Positions 17,484 through 26,416 of a stretch of 64,000 bases of DNA are shown in pieces. This stretch comes from Thiomicrorhabdus marina (GTDB taxonomy: Bacteria; Pseudomonadota; Gammaproteobacteria; Thiomicrospirales; Thiomicrospiraceae). Location of the stretch: positions 124,001 through 188,000 of the forward strand of contig NZ_JAGETV010000002.1 in assembly GCF_017571465.1 (NCBI RefSeq), read 5' to 3'. The position numbers were made by a program, and so were the translations under genes. How positions within the stretch are numbered: position 1 is the stretch's first letter; every line of letters begins with the position of its first letter. The notes under the pieces are model-generated. The model was not told the origin of the DNA, ran no database searches, and saw nothing but the letters and a program-made list of their open reading frames with translations.

Positions 17484-18687
17484 TGGCAGCCTGCTTAAAG
17501 ATCATTTGAATAGTATGACAGGTCTTATCGATCTCATCCTGAGTCAAAGTAGGATGTACCAAAAACATTAAGGAAGTTTTCCCTAATTCTTTAGCGACAG
17601 GCAAAGGTTCCTTAGGACGAAAATCCGTGCTATCAAAGGCTTTTTCCAAATACACCTCTGAACATGATCCTGAAAAACACGGAACGCCTTGTGCAGAAAT
17701 TTCATTCATAATTTTGTCGCGATTCCACCCTTCAGCTAATTCAGACGGTTCAACAAACATATAGCATTTATACGCCGCATGCATACAAGCTTTATCAGAC
17801 ACGCAAGAACCATCACACCCTTGGCAATGAAACTCTGGAACACGCAGACCTTTTAAGCTTTTAGCCGCATTCCAAATTTGATTGGCATAAGCGACGCGTT
17901 TTGTTGTCCACTCAACCATTCGTTTGAGTTGGATTCGTCCAAGCACTGCCTGCATTTCTGTCATACGCCAGTTAGTACCGAAAGATTCATGCAACCAGCG
18001 AAACCCTGGCGGATGCTCGGTATTGTAAACCGCATCCCAAGATTTACCATGATCTTTATAAGCCCACATCGTTTTCCACAAAGCTTCATCATTGGTCGTC
18101 ACCATGCCACCTTCTCCGCCGGTGGTCATAATCTTATCCTGACAAAAACTCCAAGCACCAATATGCCCGATTGAGCCAACCGCTCTGCCCTTATATTTGG
18201 CACCATGAGCTTGAGCACAATCTTCCACCACATACAAAGAATGCTGCTCAGCCAAAGCCATGATCTCATCCAGATCACACGGCCAACCAGCTAAGTGGAC
18301 GCACACAACCGCTTTGGTCTTAGAGGTTAGTACTGCAGCAATCGTTTCTGCCGTAATGTTTTGCGAATCCCGATCAACATCGGCAAAAACAGGCTTCGCA
18401 CCGGTATTCACAATCGAAGACACCGAAGCCAAGAAAGTACGGGAAGTAACAATTACCTCATCACCTTCACCAATTCCCAAAGCCTTAAAGGCTACATCTA
18501 AAGCCAAAGTGCCATTCGCTAATGCAACCGCATGTTTTGCACAACACCAGGAGGCAAATTCTTTTTCAAATTCACGTCCTTCCTGGCCTGTCCAATAATT
18601 TACTTTATTGGATAAAAGTACATTTGAAACTGCATCAGCCTCTTGCTGAGAAAAAGATGGCCAGGGAGAAAAAGGACCGTTTAACAT
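17476..18687 (-). CDS. DegT/DnrJ/EryC1/StrS sugar aminotransferase (PglE-like)
   Basis: PLP-dependent enzyme that aminates a UDP-4-keto-6-deoxy-sugar, probably the product of the adjacent dehydratase. 403 residues; PLP-binding Lys near 184 in the motif FCQDKIMTTGGEGG, and the D-C-A-Q-A-H-G cofactor segment near 160. Unusual: a cysteine cluster C-x2-C-x3-C-x5-C-x6-C around residues 288-310, where most homologues have none. A strong RBS (GGAG) and a plausible promoter lie upstream. It is separated from galE and the PglD-like gene by an Rpn-type nuclease gene. Confidence 0.85.
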   Translation of the reverse strand: MLNGPFSPWPSFSQQEADAVSNVLLSNKVNYWTGQEGREFEKEFASWCCAKHAVALANGTLALDVAFKALGIGEGDEVIVTSRTFLASVSSIVNTGAKPVFADVDRDSQNITAETIAAVLTSKTKAVVCVHLAGWPCDLDEIMALAEQHSLYVVEDCAQAHGAKYKGRAVGSIGHIGAWSFCQDKIMTTGGEGGMVTTNDEALWKTMWAYKDHGKSWDAVYNTEHPPGFRWLHESFGTNWRMTEMQAVLGRIQLKRMVEWTTKRVAYANQIWNAAKSLKGLRVPEFHCQGCDGSCVSDKACMHAAYKCYMFVEPSELAEGWNRDKIMNEISAQGVPCFSGSCSEVYLEKAFDSTDFRPKEPLPVAKELGKTSLMFLVHPTLTQDEIDKTCHTIQMIFKQAANG

Positions 18688-18709
18688 CGAAACACTCCAT
18701 CAATTAAAA

Positions 18710-18737
18710 GTTATAAAAGATTAAATTGTTATGAAAA
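18710..18737 (-). promoter_or_regulatory. Candidate promoter of the aminotransferase-dehydratase pair
   Basis: On the minus strand TTTTCA (18737-18732), 16-bp spacer, TATAAC (18715-18710), then a good RBS before the ATG at 18687. Confidence 0.4.
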
Positions 18738-18797
18738 AAACATCTGATATGTTGCGTGAGCACAATATATGATTTCCGTAATTATTCAGAGGTTGCC

Positions 18798-19688
18798 CTA
18801 TTTTCGCAACGAACGCACTTCTTGCTCTGATAATCCGGTCATTTCTGCAATGGTTCGATCATCGAAGACTGACAATAAATTTGACGCAATTTCTTTTGCT
18901 TTTTCAAAGGAGCCTTCTAAATGCCCTTCCAAGCGACCTTCTAAACGCCCTTCCAAACGCCCTTCTTCTTTTGCTTCGTGCTTAGCCGTGTCGATGACGT
19001 TTTTCATGTCTCGGTAGTATTTCAAACTGCTTTCGTAGGCTTGACGCTCTTCTGGATCAAATTTTGCGATTTGCGCTTTTTCAAAAATTCGTAAAAACAC
19101 TTGCTCTTGAAAACGCGGCGGCACCGATTGCAACAGATGCAAGTTTTTAAATAAATAGAGCCATTTGTCTTGGTCTGTTTCTAACTCGTCTTCTGTTTTG
19201 GTAAAACAGGGCATCGTTAAATAGATAAAGGTGCATTTATCGTAAAACACTTGATTATGCTGGTTTTTCAGTTGCACCGTGTGCACCACATCGGTCGAAT
19301 GTTTATCCTCATCAAATGTAAAGTCTAAAATGCCGATGGTGTACACCGCATTCAGTTTAAAATCCCAATCCCCGCGCTCCGCCTGTTGCTGAATCGGGAA
19401 GGTGGCGTAAAACACCGAACGATCTTTAAAAAAATTCTGTTTCGCCTTTTGCAACTCAACAATAAAGTGTTCACCACTTTGGCTCACACAGTTCAGGTCG
19501 AACACCGCTCGTCGATCTACCGGTGTTTGCCCCAACTGCTCATTCACTGTAAAACTCAGTGTTTTAATACGGTGTTTTTCAGGCAACAATGTATTTAAAA
19601 AAGCAATCAATTGCTCTTTCGAATCTTCTTCACCAAATAACTTTTTAAAGCCATAATCAGTAAATAAGTTTAAGTATTTCTCTTTCAT
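18798..19688 (-). CDS. Rpn/PD-(D/E)XK-family nuclease (putative transposase-like)
   Basis: Member of the RpnA-like family (recombination-promoting nuclease, PDDEXK_2). 296 residues starting with the typical L-F-T-D-Y-G-F-K-K-L-F-G segment; a nuclease core with F-D-L-N-C and V-E-L-Q-K (about 79-105). Near the C-terminus it has five tandem E-G-x-x units (EGRLEGRLEGRLEGHLEGSF) encoded by a 12-bp minisatellite at about 18909-18968. RBS TGGAGTG precedes the ATG. It interrupts the bacillosamine gene set. Family members are often mobile or fast-evolving; the role here is unknown. Confidence 0.82.
   Translation of the reverse strand: MKEKYLNLFTDYGFKKLFGEEDSKEQLIAFLNTLLPEKHRIKTLSFTVNEQLGQTPVDRRAVFDLNCVSQSGEHFIVELQKAKQNFFKDRSVFYATFPIQQQAERGDWDFKLNAVYTIGILDFTFDEDKHSTDVVHTVQLKNQHNQVFYDKCTFIYLTMPCFTKTEDELETDQDKWLYLFKNLHLLQSVPPRFQEQVFLRIFEKAQIAKFDPEERQAYESSLKYYRDMKNVIDTAKHEAKEEGRLEGRLEGRLEGHLEGSFEKAKEIASNLLSVFDDRTIAEMTGLSEQEVRSLRK
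18909..18968 (-). repeat. 12-bp coding minisatellite in the rpn gene
   Basis: Five consecutive 12-bp units (CGCCCTTCTAAA type on the plus strand) encode the E-G-R/H/S-L/F repeats. Copy number could vary by slippage without changing the frame. Confidence 0.7.
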
Positions 19689-19772
19689 ACATCACTCCAA
19701 AAACCAAAACACCATTGCCCTATAAAGCTGTCTAGGAGCACGATTTATAGTGCCTTTAACACCCTAACAAAT

Positions 19773-20825
19773 TCACTCGCGATAGCCATTCGGGTTTTGG
19801 CTTTGCCAGCGCCAAGCATCAGCACACATGCGCTCGATGCCAAATTCCGCTTTCCAACCCAAAGTTTCATAAGCATAGTCAGGATTGGCATAACACTGCG
19901 CTACATCGCCAGGACGTCGTTCAACAATTTGATACTTTACCGGCCGGTTAGAAACCTTCTCAAATGCCTTGACCATATCCAAAACCGAATAACCTTGACC
20001 CGTACCCAAATTGACCGTTAAAACGCCTTGTTGTTTTCTTAGTGCCTCAAGTGCTTTCAAATGTCCTTTTGCCAAATCAACCACATGAATGTAATCCCGA
20101 ACGCCAGTTCCATCATGTGTCGAATAATCACCGCCAAACACCGATAATTGTTCACGCTTGCCAACCGCCACTTGCGCTACAAACGGCATTAAATTATTAG
20201 GGATGCCATTCGGGTCTTCACCAATCAAACCGGACTCATGCGCGCCTACCGGGTTGAAATAACGTAACAGGGCAATCGACCATGAATCATCACTGACAAT
20301 CAAATCACGCATAATGTTCTCCACCATCAATTTCGATGCACCATAAGGGTTTGTCGTTGAAAGCGGGAAATCTTCTGAAATCGGCACCGAAGCAGGATCA
20401 CCATAAACGGTTGCCGAAGAACTGAAAACAATATTCTTACAATCATTTTCAGCCATTACTTCAAGCAGTTTGACCGAACCCGAAACATTGTTATCGTAGT
20501 ACATCAACGGCTTTTCAACACTCTCACCCACCGCCTTCAAACCGGCAAAATGCACGACCGATTCAATCGAAAACTGAGCAAACAATAATCGTAACAATGC
20601 TAAATCACGAATATCACCTTGAACAAACACAAATCGGCTCTGATCACTGGCTTGTTCAAACCTTTGAAGTTCAACATCGGCAATCTGCGCCACACGACGC
20701 ATTGATTCCAGCGAACTGTTCGACAAATTATCCAAAACAATCACAGACTGTCCATTCGCCAATAACTCAATGCAAGTGTGTGAACCAATGTAGCCTGCTC
20801 CACCAGTAACCAAAATAAAACTCAT
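19773..20825 (-). CDS. galE: UDP-glucose 4-epimerase
   Basis: Interconverts UDP-glucose and UDP-galactose (possibly also the N-acetyl forms). About 350 residues, extended SDR: NAD motif [10 protein letters not shown] near the N-terminus, [16 protein letters not shown] (catalytic Ser), the NPYGASK YxxxK pair, and the [11 protein letters not shown] and [10 protein letters not shown] signatures of GalE. The ATG at 20825 (MSFILVTGG) is a better start than the TTG two codons upstream. It lies within the sugar-nucleotide genes of the diNAcBac-type module. Confidence 0.95.
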   Translation of the reverse strand: MSFILVTGGAGYIGSHTCIELLANGQSVIVLDNLSNSSLESMRRVAQIADVELQRFEQASDQSRFVFVQGDIRDLALLRLLFAQFSIESVVHFAGLKAVGESVEKPLMYYDNNVSGSVKLLEVMAENDCKNIVFSSSATVYGDPASVPISEDFPLSTTNPYGASKLMVENIMRDLIVSDDSWSIALLRYFNPVGAHESGLIGEDPNGIPNNLMPFVAQVAVGKREQLSVFGGDYSTHDGTGVRDYIHVVDLAKGHLKALEALRKQQGVLTVNLGTGQGYSVLDMVKAFEKVSNRPVKYQIVERRPGDVAQCYANPDYAYETLGWKAEFGIERMCADAWRWQSQNPNGYRE

Positions 20826-20853
20826 ACTCAAAAAACTCTATAAAATCTGCAAA

Positions 20854-21480
20854 CTAACACTTTGAAGTCTTTGGTTTAGCAGGCACACCGACCACAATTT
20901 GATGATCCGAAATATCCGACACGACTGCTGCACCCGCTCCAACCACAACATGGTGACCAATCTTGATACATTGTTTGACTTTCGACCCAATACCAACCCA
21001 AGAACAATGGCCGACTTCAACGGCACCCGCTAAATTTGCCCCTGGACTGACATGAACGCCATCCGCTAAGACACAATCATGATCAATGGTCGAAGCAGTA
21101 TTGATAATGCATGCTTGACCAATTTTGGCAAATGGATTAATCACTGCGCCCGCCATCACAACCGTGCCAGCTTCCAATTTAGCCAAACGGCTGACAATGG
21201 CAGCAGGGTGAATCAACACTGGAAAATGAAAACCTAATGCACTCAACTCGACTTGTTTGGTAATTCGTATTGCATTATTACCAATCGCTATAAAACAACC
21301 TTGAAAAACCGATACCGAATCAATTAAATCTTGAGTAGTACCTTCAACTGACCAATGTTCGATTTGAGTTAAATTTGGATGCGCATCATCAAAGAAAGAG
21401 ACTTTCCAACCATTCAATTCAGCAATTTCGGCGACCACCTTGCCGTGCCCACTTGCACCGAGTATCGCAAGATGCTTCAT
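20854..21480 (-). CDS. pglD: PglD/NeuD-family sugar O/N-acetyltransferase
   Basis: Left-handed beta-helix acetyltransferase, likely acetylating the 4-amino group of UDP-4-amino-sugar. 208 residues: an N-terminal Rossmann-like PglD_N domain ([15 protein letters not shown]) then hexapeptide repeats (G-x-V-V-M-A-G, [18 protein letters not shown]-type segment with the catalytic His). It overlaps the PglC homologue by 4 nt (ATGA), so the two are translationally coupled. PglC plus PglD side by side is the usual bacillosamine arrangement; NeuD-type activity is the alternative. Confidence 0.85.
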   Translation of the reverse strand: MKHLAILGASGHGKVVAEIAELNGWKVSFFDDAHPNLTQIEHWSVEGTTQDLIDSVSVFQGCFIAIGNNAIRITKQVELSALGFHFPVLIHPAAIVSRLAKLEAGTVVMAGAVINPFAKIGQACIINTASTIDHDCVLADGVHVSPGANLAGAVEVGHCSWVGIGSKVKQCIKIGHHVVVGAGAAVVSDISDHQIVVGVPAKPKTSKC

Positions 21481-22073
21481 TTTTCTTCGCTACCCGTAAA
21501 TTTAGACATCGTGGCTTCACCTTCCGCTGAAATGCCATCTCGGACGACAACTTTTTTAAGTGTTAAATAGACAATCTTTATATCCAACCACAACGACCGA
21601 TTATCGACATACCACACATCCAACTTAAACTTTTCTTCCCAGCTAATCGCATTACGACCATTCACCTGCGCCCAACCAGAAACGCCAGGACGAACTTCAT
21701 GGCGACGATACTGCTCTTTTGAATAAAGCGGTACATATTCCATTAGCAAAGGACGCGGCCCCACCAAACTCATCTCACCCTTGACCACATTCCACAACTC
21801 TGGCAATTCATCCAAGCTGGTGGAACGCAAAAACTTACCAAATTTCGTCAAGCGAATTTCATCAGACAACAATTCACCGTTTTCATCACGCTCATCGGTC
21901 ATGGTGCGAAACTTAATCATCTTAAATGGCTTGGCATCTTTTCCAGGACGCACCTGAGTAAAAAAGATCGGCGAACCTAACTTTCTGCGCACCAACCACG
22001 CAACGATTAAAAAAATAGGCAATAACAGCGGCAAACTCAATAAAATTAAAAATAAATCAAATAATCGTTTCAT
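21477..22073 (-). CDS. pglC: Undecaprenyl-phosphate sugar phosphotransferase (PglC-like monotopic PGT)
   Basis: Initiates lipid-linked glycan assembly by transferring phospho-diNAcBac (or similar) to undecaprenyl phosphate. 198 residues, the minimal PGT core without the WcaJ-type N-terminal domain. N-terminal re-entrant helix with K-R-L-F-D, then K-x-R-T-M-x-x-x catalytic region, L-R-x-T-S-L-D-E-L-P-E (catalytic Asp-Glu), L-V-G-P-R-P and [13 protein letters not shown]. This is the second initiating transferase of the island (the other is at 44.6 kb). Confidence 0.9.
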   Translation of the reverse strand: MKRLFDLFLILLSLPLLLPIFLIVAWLVRRKLGSPIFFTQVRPGKDAKPFKMIKFRTMTDERDENGELLSDEIRLTKFGKFLRSTSLDELPELWNVVKGEMSLVGPRPLLMEYVPLYSKEQYRRHEVRPGVSGWAQVNGRNAISWEEKFKLDVWYVDNRSLWLDIKIVYLTLKKVVVRDGISAEGEATMSKFTGSEEK

Positions 22074-22079
22074 AAATCT

Positions 22080-22598
22080 TTAGACCACTATCCAAGGCAT
22101 CGCTGCCTTTAAACTACCTTTATCCACAACATTCGGATGCGCATCCAAAGCCTTTAACCACTGTTTTAACTTTAACTGCACTTTTGAAACATCTATCGCC
22201 TTGGGAAAAAGCTTTGATTTTTTTCGAGGTTGCTCCAAGTGCAACACCACACGAAATTGATGCTTCGCTAAAGCTTTACGTGCGAAACGCTTTTCATCAG
22301 CATCGGTTGCATTGTGTTTAGCCGCAATTAATCCATTCAAAGTATCTCGAACTTTTAACGCGATTTCTTCACCTAAGTCAATCGTTTTTGTACGAGGATT
22401 GTTACGATAATCTTTAACCTCTATCAACCATGTTTGACAAGTATCGATAAAAACAATATCTACGGCTTTCGTGCCTCCAAAAGCACCATTAAATTGCTTT
22501 CGATAAAAAAACCAATCATCATATTTCGTTGCACAATCATCAGCCCTGCTGAACCGAAAATTTAGATGCCCTTCAGTAACAGCATTAGAAAACGCCAT
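22080..22598 (-). CDS. PD-(D/E)XK nuclease-like protein paired with an ATPase
   Basis: 172 residues from the ATG at 22598, two nt after the ATPase stop; a TTG overlapping that stop is the longer alternative. Not a named family to me. It shows the restriction-nuclease core: Asp47 in K-A-V-D-I-V-F-I-D, then Glu60-Val-Lys62 in WLIEVKDYR, followed by an Arg/Lys-rich helical half. The call rests on this motif spacing (D-x12-E-x-K). The tight coupling to a RecF/OLD-type ATPase gene suggests a two-component effector, with ATPase as sensor and this protein as nuclease. It sits between glycan genes, to which it has no obvious relation. Confidence 0.6.
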   Translation of the reverse strand: MAFSNAVTEGHLNFRFSRADDCATKYDDWFFYRKQFNGAFGGTKAVDIVFIDTCQTWLIEVKDYRNNPRTKTIDLGEEIALKVRDTLNGLIAAKHNATDADEKRFARKALAKHQFRVVLHLEQPRKKSKLFPKAIDVSKVQLKLKQWLKALDAHPNVVDKGSLKAAMPWIVV

Positions 22599-22600
22599 AT

Positions 22601-23653
22601 TCAAACCCCAATTTCCATAAAGCGATCCGATTGTGCTAACTCCTCATCAAGCGTGACCAATGTGTGTAAGTCTTCTACCGAATCACCTTGCTCAACAACA
22701 ACGCCATCATCGCCAGCACGTAATGAGAAGTAGCGTTGTGGTATTTTTCTAAATGCTTTTTGCTGTGAGAGAATCTCTAACTCTCGCAACAAAAATAAAG
22801 AATGCGAGGCAATAAAAACCTGTATTCCGTTATTACACAAATGCAAAATAACCTGTGCTACCAACTTAACCAGTTTGGGATTTAAATTCGTTTCAGGCTC
22901 ATCCCAAAACAAATAACCCTTATCCAATAAAGAACCTGTCGCAATCAACCGTGCCAACATCGCAAGTTTACGCAAACCCTCGGCTACAAGCGGCATTTCC
23001 ATTTTCCCTGCACCAGGCAAAGACAAATAAAAACGGCCATTGGCATCCAAAACAACACGTCCACCCATGGCCTCTTCAAGCGGTTTTAATAAGCTTGCCG
23101 CCTGCTTTTCTCTCGGTCCTTTTAACGCAGGCGCACCCAATAGCAAACAAGCATCTCGATAAGTTTCATCAAATTCTAAATAATGATTGTCATAAATAGA
23201 TACGAATCCAGGATATAAGGTCAATAACTCTCTAGTCGGTAAAAAAACAGGGGATTTTAATTGCCAAGACTGATTGAGTACATCAATTTGCACTTCCGAT
23301 TTACTCGAAGTCGCAAACCCCATGGAACAATTTAGACTGGACTCTTCAAATACCAAACTTAACTCACAGCGCTCACGCCCTTGTTTGCGTCTTGCTAAAC
23401 GCCCCAGCGTCTCTGGACGTAATACATTGACCAATTTATCAGCATAATTTTTTTGTAAGCTAGTTTTAGTCGGAGCATTTGCATTGGGCTTGCGTCCCTC
23501 TTCGGCACTCGCAGCAATCAATGCATATACAGATTTTAGAATATGCGACTTACCGCAACCGTTCTCACCAATAATGACATTCAAACCCGAAGAAAAAGAG
23601 AAATCTGCTTCACTAAAAACGGTTAAATTTTTGACTTTAAAGCTATTTAACAT
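22601..23653 (-). CDS. AAA ATPase of the OLD/RecF-like (AAA_15/AAA_21) class
   Basis: 350 residues with an ABC/SMC-type ATPase fold: Walker A GENGCGKS (29-36), a signature-like VAEGLRKLA (about 225), Walker [14 protein letters not shown] (about 247-259) and the H-switch ASHS (about 282). The C-terminus ends shortly after, so there is no TOPRIM nuclease as in OLD proteins; the nuclease function seems supplied by the next gene. RBS AAGGA precedes the ATG. Similar ATPases act as sensors in several phage-defence systems (OLD, PARIS, Gabija-like); this pairing is not one I can name. Confidence 0.85.
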   Translation of the reverse strand: MLNSFKVKNLTVFSEADFSFSSGLNVIIGENGCGKSHILKSVYALIAASAEEGRKPNANAPTKTSLQKNYADKLVNVLRPETLGRLARRKQGRERCELSLVFEESSLNCSMGFATSSKSEVQIDVLNQSWQLKSPVFLPTRELLTLYPGFVSIYDNHYLEFDETYRDACLLLGAPALKGPREKQAASLLKPLEEAMGGRVVLDANGRFYLSLPGAGKMEMPLVAEGLRKLAMLARLIATGSLLDKGYLFWDEPETNLNPKLVKLVAQVILHLCNNGIQVFIASHSLFLLRELEILSQQKAFRKIPQRYFSLRAGDDGVVVEQGDSVEDLHTLVTLDEELAQSDRFMEIGV

Positions 23654-23904
23654 TCATGATTCCTTTTCCAACGATTATTACTGCGCAACTAGAGCAACCG
23701 CACTTAGTAAATTTTTTTGCCAATACCGTATAACGATGCATCGTCACCTAGGTTAAACATGATTTCAGGTGCATATAAACAAACACGAGAACAATTTACC
23801 GTGCCAGTTTATCCATTTTAAGTAAGTGTTTGCTTCAAGTTTTAGACGATTTTTTTCCCAACCAAAACACAACTTAACTATCTAAATCCTCTCAAACCGA
23901 TAAA

Positions 23905-24156
23905 TCAGTCATCTTTGAACTCCGCACGTAACATCTCAAAAGTCGGCAACGAACTGACCTCTTGTGGCGTGAGTTCATAGTTTAAGTAAGACAACATCTC
24001 TAGAACTTTTCGAAAACCAATATCGGCAACCCGTCCACTCTCAAAACCACTTAAGGTTGCACGAGCAATGCCCAAATCATCCGCCATCTGCTGCTGACTG
24101 ATACCGCTGGATTTTCGTGTTTGTTGGATAAAACGCCCAAACTCTTGGAATGTCAT
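23905..24156 (-). CDS. XRE-family helix-turn-helix regulator (orphan, HipB-like)
   Basis: Small DNA-binding protein, 83 residues from ATG (86 from an upstream TTG). It has a standard lambda-repressor HTH: SGISQQQMADDLGIARATLSGFE-type helices around residues 18-42. Such proteins are often antitoxins, but no toxin gene is adjacent. Two TACAACATT direct repeats lie just upstream, suggesting autoregulation. It may be the remnant of a toxin-antitoxin pair or a regulator of the ATPase-nuclease pair; the latter is guesswork from proximity. Confidence 0.75.
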   Translation of the reverse strand: MTFQEFGRFIQQTRKSSGISQQQMADDLGIARATLSGFESGRVADIGFRKVLEMLSYLNYELTPQEVSSLPTFEMLRAEFKDD

Positions 24157-24186
24157 TTTGTTCAAAATACCTTACAAAAAATTAAA

Positions 24187-24209
24187 TACAACATTAATTG
24201 TACAACATT
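24187..24209 (-). promoter_or_regulatory. Operator-like direct repeats upstream of the XRE gene
   Basis: TACAACATT occurs at 24187-24195 and 24201-24209 (14-bp period), with a TTGTACAA palindrome between them, 30-45 bp before the start codon. This is a typical position for autoregulation. Confidence 0.45.
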
Positions 24210-24225
24210 TTAAACAAAGTTAACG

Positions 24226-25350
24226 CTAAAGCTCCATAATCTCTAACATCCGTGCATTCACCTTATGCACATCAAATTTCTCTTCTGCTATTTTGCGAGA
24301 AGCCAAGCCCATTGGTTCAATTTGCTCATGATTTTCAATAAACCAAATCATTTTTTCAGCCAACGCATCAACATCAAATGCCGGGACAAAAAAACCATTT
24401 TCACCCTCAATCACTGTTTCTCTGCATCCTGGAACATCCGTTGTTAAAATTGGGCGCCCAACAGCCATAGCTTCTTGAGAACTTCTTGGCACACCTTCAC
24501 GAAATGAAGGCAGTACAAACACCGAACTGTTCTCAATCCACTCTAAAACACTATCAACCTGACCTGGGTATTCAATCAGCCCTGAATCCATGCAAGCATG
24601 TAATTCACTCTCTGGCAAAGCATTTGGGCTGGTATGGTCGATCGCACCTAGCACCACAAATTCCGCTTCAGGATATTGAGTTTTAACTAATTTTGCCGCC
24701 GCTATAAAATCAAAAATGCCTTTTTCTTTGAGAAGTCGTCCAATATACAAAAAACGAATGTTTGAAGATTTCACCGGCCGGTAAGGATATTCTTCAAAAT
24801 CCAACCCAATCCCACCCAAAACAGAAGTAGTTTTAGCAGGCAGCTTGTGCTCAACTAATAACTCATCACGATCATCAGGATTTAAAAAAAGTAAATGTGT
24901 GGTTGCAGGAAAAGCAATACGGTAAAGAAACAACTGAACGCGTTGAATCAACTTAGTTTTAAAAGCCTTACCTTCAGGCTGTTCAGTAAATGCAAAGCCC
25001 AATCCTTCAAGCATCGCAATCCGTTGAGGGATTCTGGCTAATTTTGCTGCCAAAGAACCATAAATGACGGGTTTTACAAAATAGGAGAAAACCATATCAG
25101 GTTGTATATCGATTAATTGCTTTTTCAAATGAAACATCATCTTTAAATCGGCAATGGGGTTTAAGCCAGAGCGCGATAAATCATAATCAACGGGAACAAC
25201 TCCCCAATCAATTAATGTCTGTTTTTGCTCTTCGGAATAATCCATCGCAAAAGCAAAAACTTCATGGCCTTTCGATAATAGTTCTTTAATCAATGGGCCA
25301 CGAAAACCAAGAATGGAAGAAGCGACTGTTCCTATAATGACTATCTTCAT
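24226..25350 (-). CDS. Glycosyltransferase family 4 (PglA-like)
   Basis: Retaining GT-B fold transferase acting on the cytoplasmic lipid-linked intermediate. 374 residues: N-terminal V-I-I-G-T-V-A-S-S-I-L-G-F-R-G acceptor domain, C-terminal nucleotide-sugar domain with F-L-Y-I-G-R-L-L-K-E-K-G (about 190) and the E-x7-E type FREGVPRSSQEAMA loop (about 280). In pgl-type loci a GT4 enzyme adds the second sugar to Und-PP-diNAcBac; its place just before pglC-pglD fits that role. Sugar specificity cannot be read from sequence. Confidence 0.85.
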   Translation of the reverse strand: MKIVIIGTVASSILGFRGPLIKELLSKGHEVFAFAMDYSEEQKQTLIDWGVVPVDYDLSRSGLNPIADLKMMFHLKKQLIDIQPDMVFSYFVKPVIYGSLAAKLARIPQRIAMLEGLGFAFTEQPEGKAFKTKLIQRVQLFLYRIAFPATTHLLFLNPDDRDELLVEHKLPAKTTSVLGGIGLDFEEYPYRPVKSSNIRFLYIGRLLKEKGIFDFIAAAKLVKTQYPEAEFVVLGAIDHTSPNALPESELHACMDSGLIEYPGQVDSVLEWIENSSVFVLPSFREGVPRSSQEAMAVGRPILTTDVPGCRETVIEGENGFFVPAFDVDALAEKMIWFIENHEQIEPMGLASRKIAEEKFDVHKVNARMLEIMEL

Positions 25351-25374
25351 AAACTCTTCACTAGCATGAGTATA

Positions 25375-26406
25375 TTAGGAATTTCTAAATTTAAGTATTA
25401 ATGAAATGGTTCTTAAAAGCAGATAAACAATAGGCGTAAGTTTGTGTTTTGCAGAAAAAAACAAAACCTTCCACTTCAAATTCATTTTATTAATCGGAGC
25501 TTTCCGTAAAGACTTAGAATAATGTGAGTTGTTTAAAATTTTGTCTATCGCTTTATATCTTGAAAAAAAGCCTTTCGGGTTTCTTAACTCATTCAATCCT
25601 AAACCTATTAGATTAAAAGCGACACGATAATCATATAACTCAAGCAACTTTGTATGGTTACCTAAAAGATTATAAACATAGTTATGTAACTTTGGAAACT
25701 GCTCAGATAACAAGGGCTTATAGCCGCTTGTGAGAGAACTTTCATTATCCCTTCTATAGTGTAGATATGGAGAGTCTATAATAAACGCATTCTTGATATG
25801 TCTGGCATATTGTAGATTAAAGGGCAAATCTTCATTGCTACCAATTTCCCCATAAGGTAGAAATGTAATCGATTTGTCCCTAATGATTGAAGAGTGAAAC
25901 AGTTTTCCCCAAACCGTCCCAAAAATATCGAGCTCAGATGGATCCGCCTTTCCCTGATTGATAGGGCAAACTAATAAAGACAAATAATCTTCTTTTTCCA
26001 ACATCCCTTCAATAGAGAACTTTCTAACTAAAGACATACCAGAAAACTCACGATAATAGGAACATGCAACTAACTCTGAACCATTTGCTTTATCTAAAAG
26101 CGCTTTAAACATATCTTTATCAATCCAGTCATCCCCATCAATAAAAACTATAAAATGACCATTAGAGTGCGAGATTCCAGTATTTCTTGCCCCTGAAAGA
26201 CCTTGGTTTGCCTGAGAGATCACCTTTACTCTATCGTCAATTTTTTGATATTTACTAATAATTTTAGAAGTGTTATCAGTAGAACCATCATTAACCACAA
26301 TGACATCAAAATCGGTAAACGTCTGATTCAAAATAGAATCTAGACATTTTTCAATATAATCTTGGCCGTTATACACGGGAACAATAGCTGATATCGTTAC
26401 ACTCAT
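25375..26406 (-). CDS. Glycosyltransferase family 2
   Basis: Inverting GT-A transferase. 343 residues with the opening I-V-P-V-Y-N-G-Q-D-Y-I-E-K-C-L-D-S-I-L-N, V-V-N-D-G-S-T-D-N-T, A-R-N-T-G-I and the metal-binding F-I-D-G-D-D motif near residue 95. The C-terminal third is basic and probably membrane-associated. RBS AGAGGG is good. The gene is markedly AT-rich compared with the 15-22 kb genes, a sign of transfer. Donor unknown. Confidence 0.88.
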   Translation of the reverse strand: MSVTISAIVPVYNGQDYIEKCLDSILNQTFTDFDVIVVNDGSTDNTSKIISKYQKIDDRVKVISQANQGLSGARNTGISHSNGHFIVFIDGDDWIDKDMFKALLDKANGSELVACSYYREFSGMSLVRKFSIEGMLEKEDYLSLLVCPINQGKADPSELDIFGTVWGKLFHSSIIRDKSITFLPYGEIGSNEDLPFNLQYARHIKNAFIIDSPYLHYRRDNESSLTSGYKPLLSEQFPKLHNYVYNLLGNHTKLLELYDYRVAFNLIGLGLNELRNPKGFFSRYKAIDKILNNSHYSKSLRKAPINKMNLKWKVLFFSAKHKLTPIVYLLLRTISLILKFRNS

Positions 26407-26416
26407 TACATTCCCT

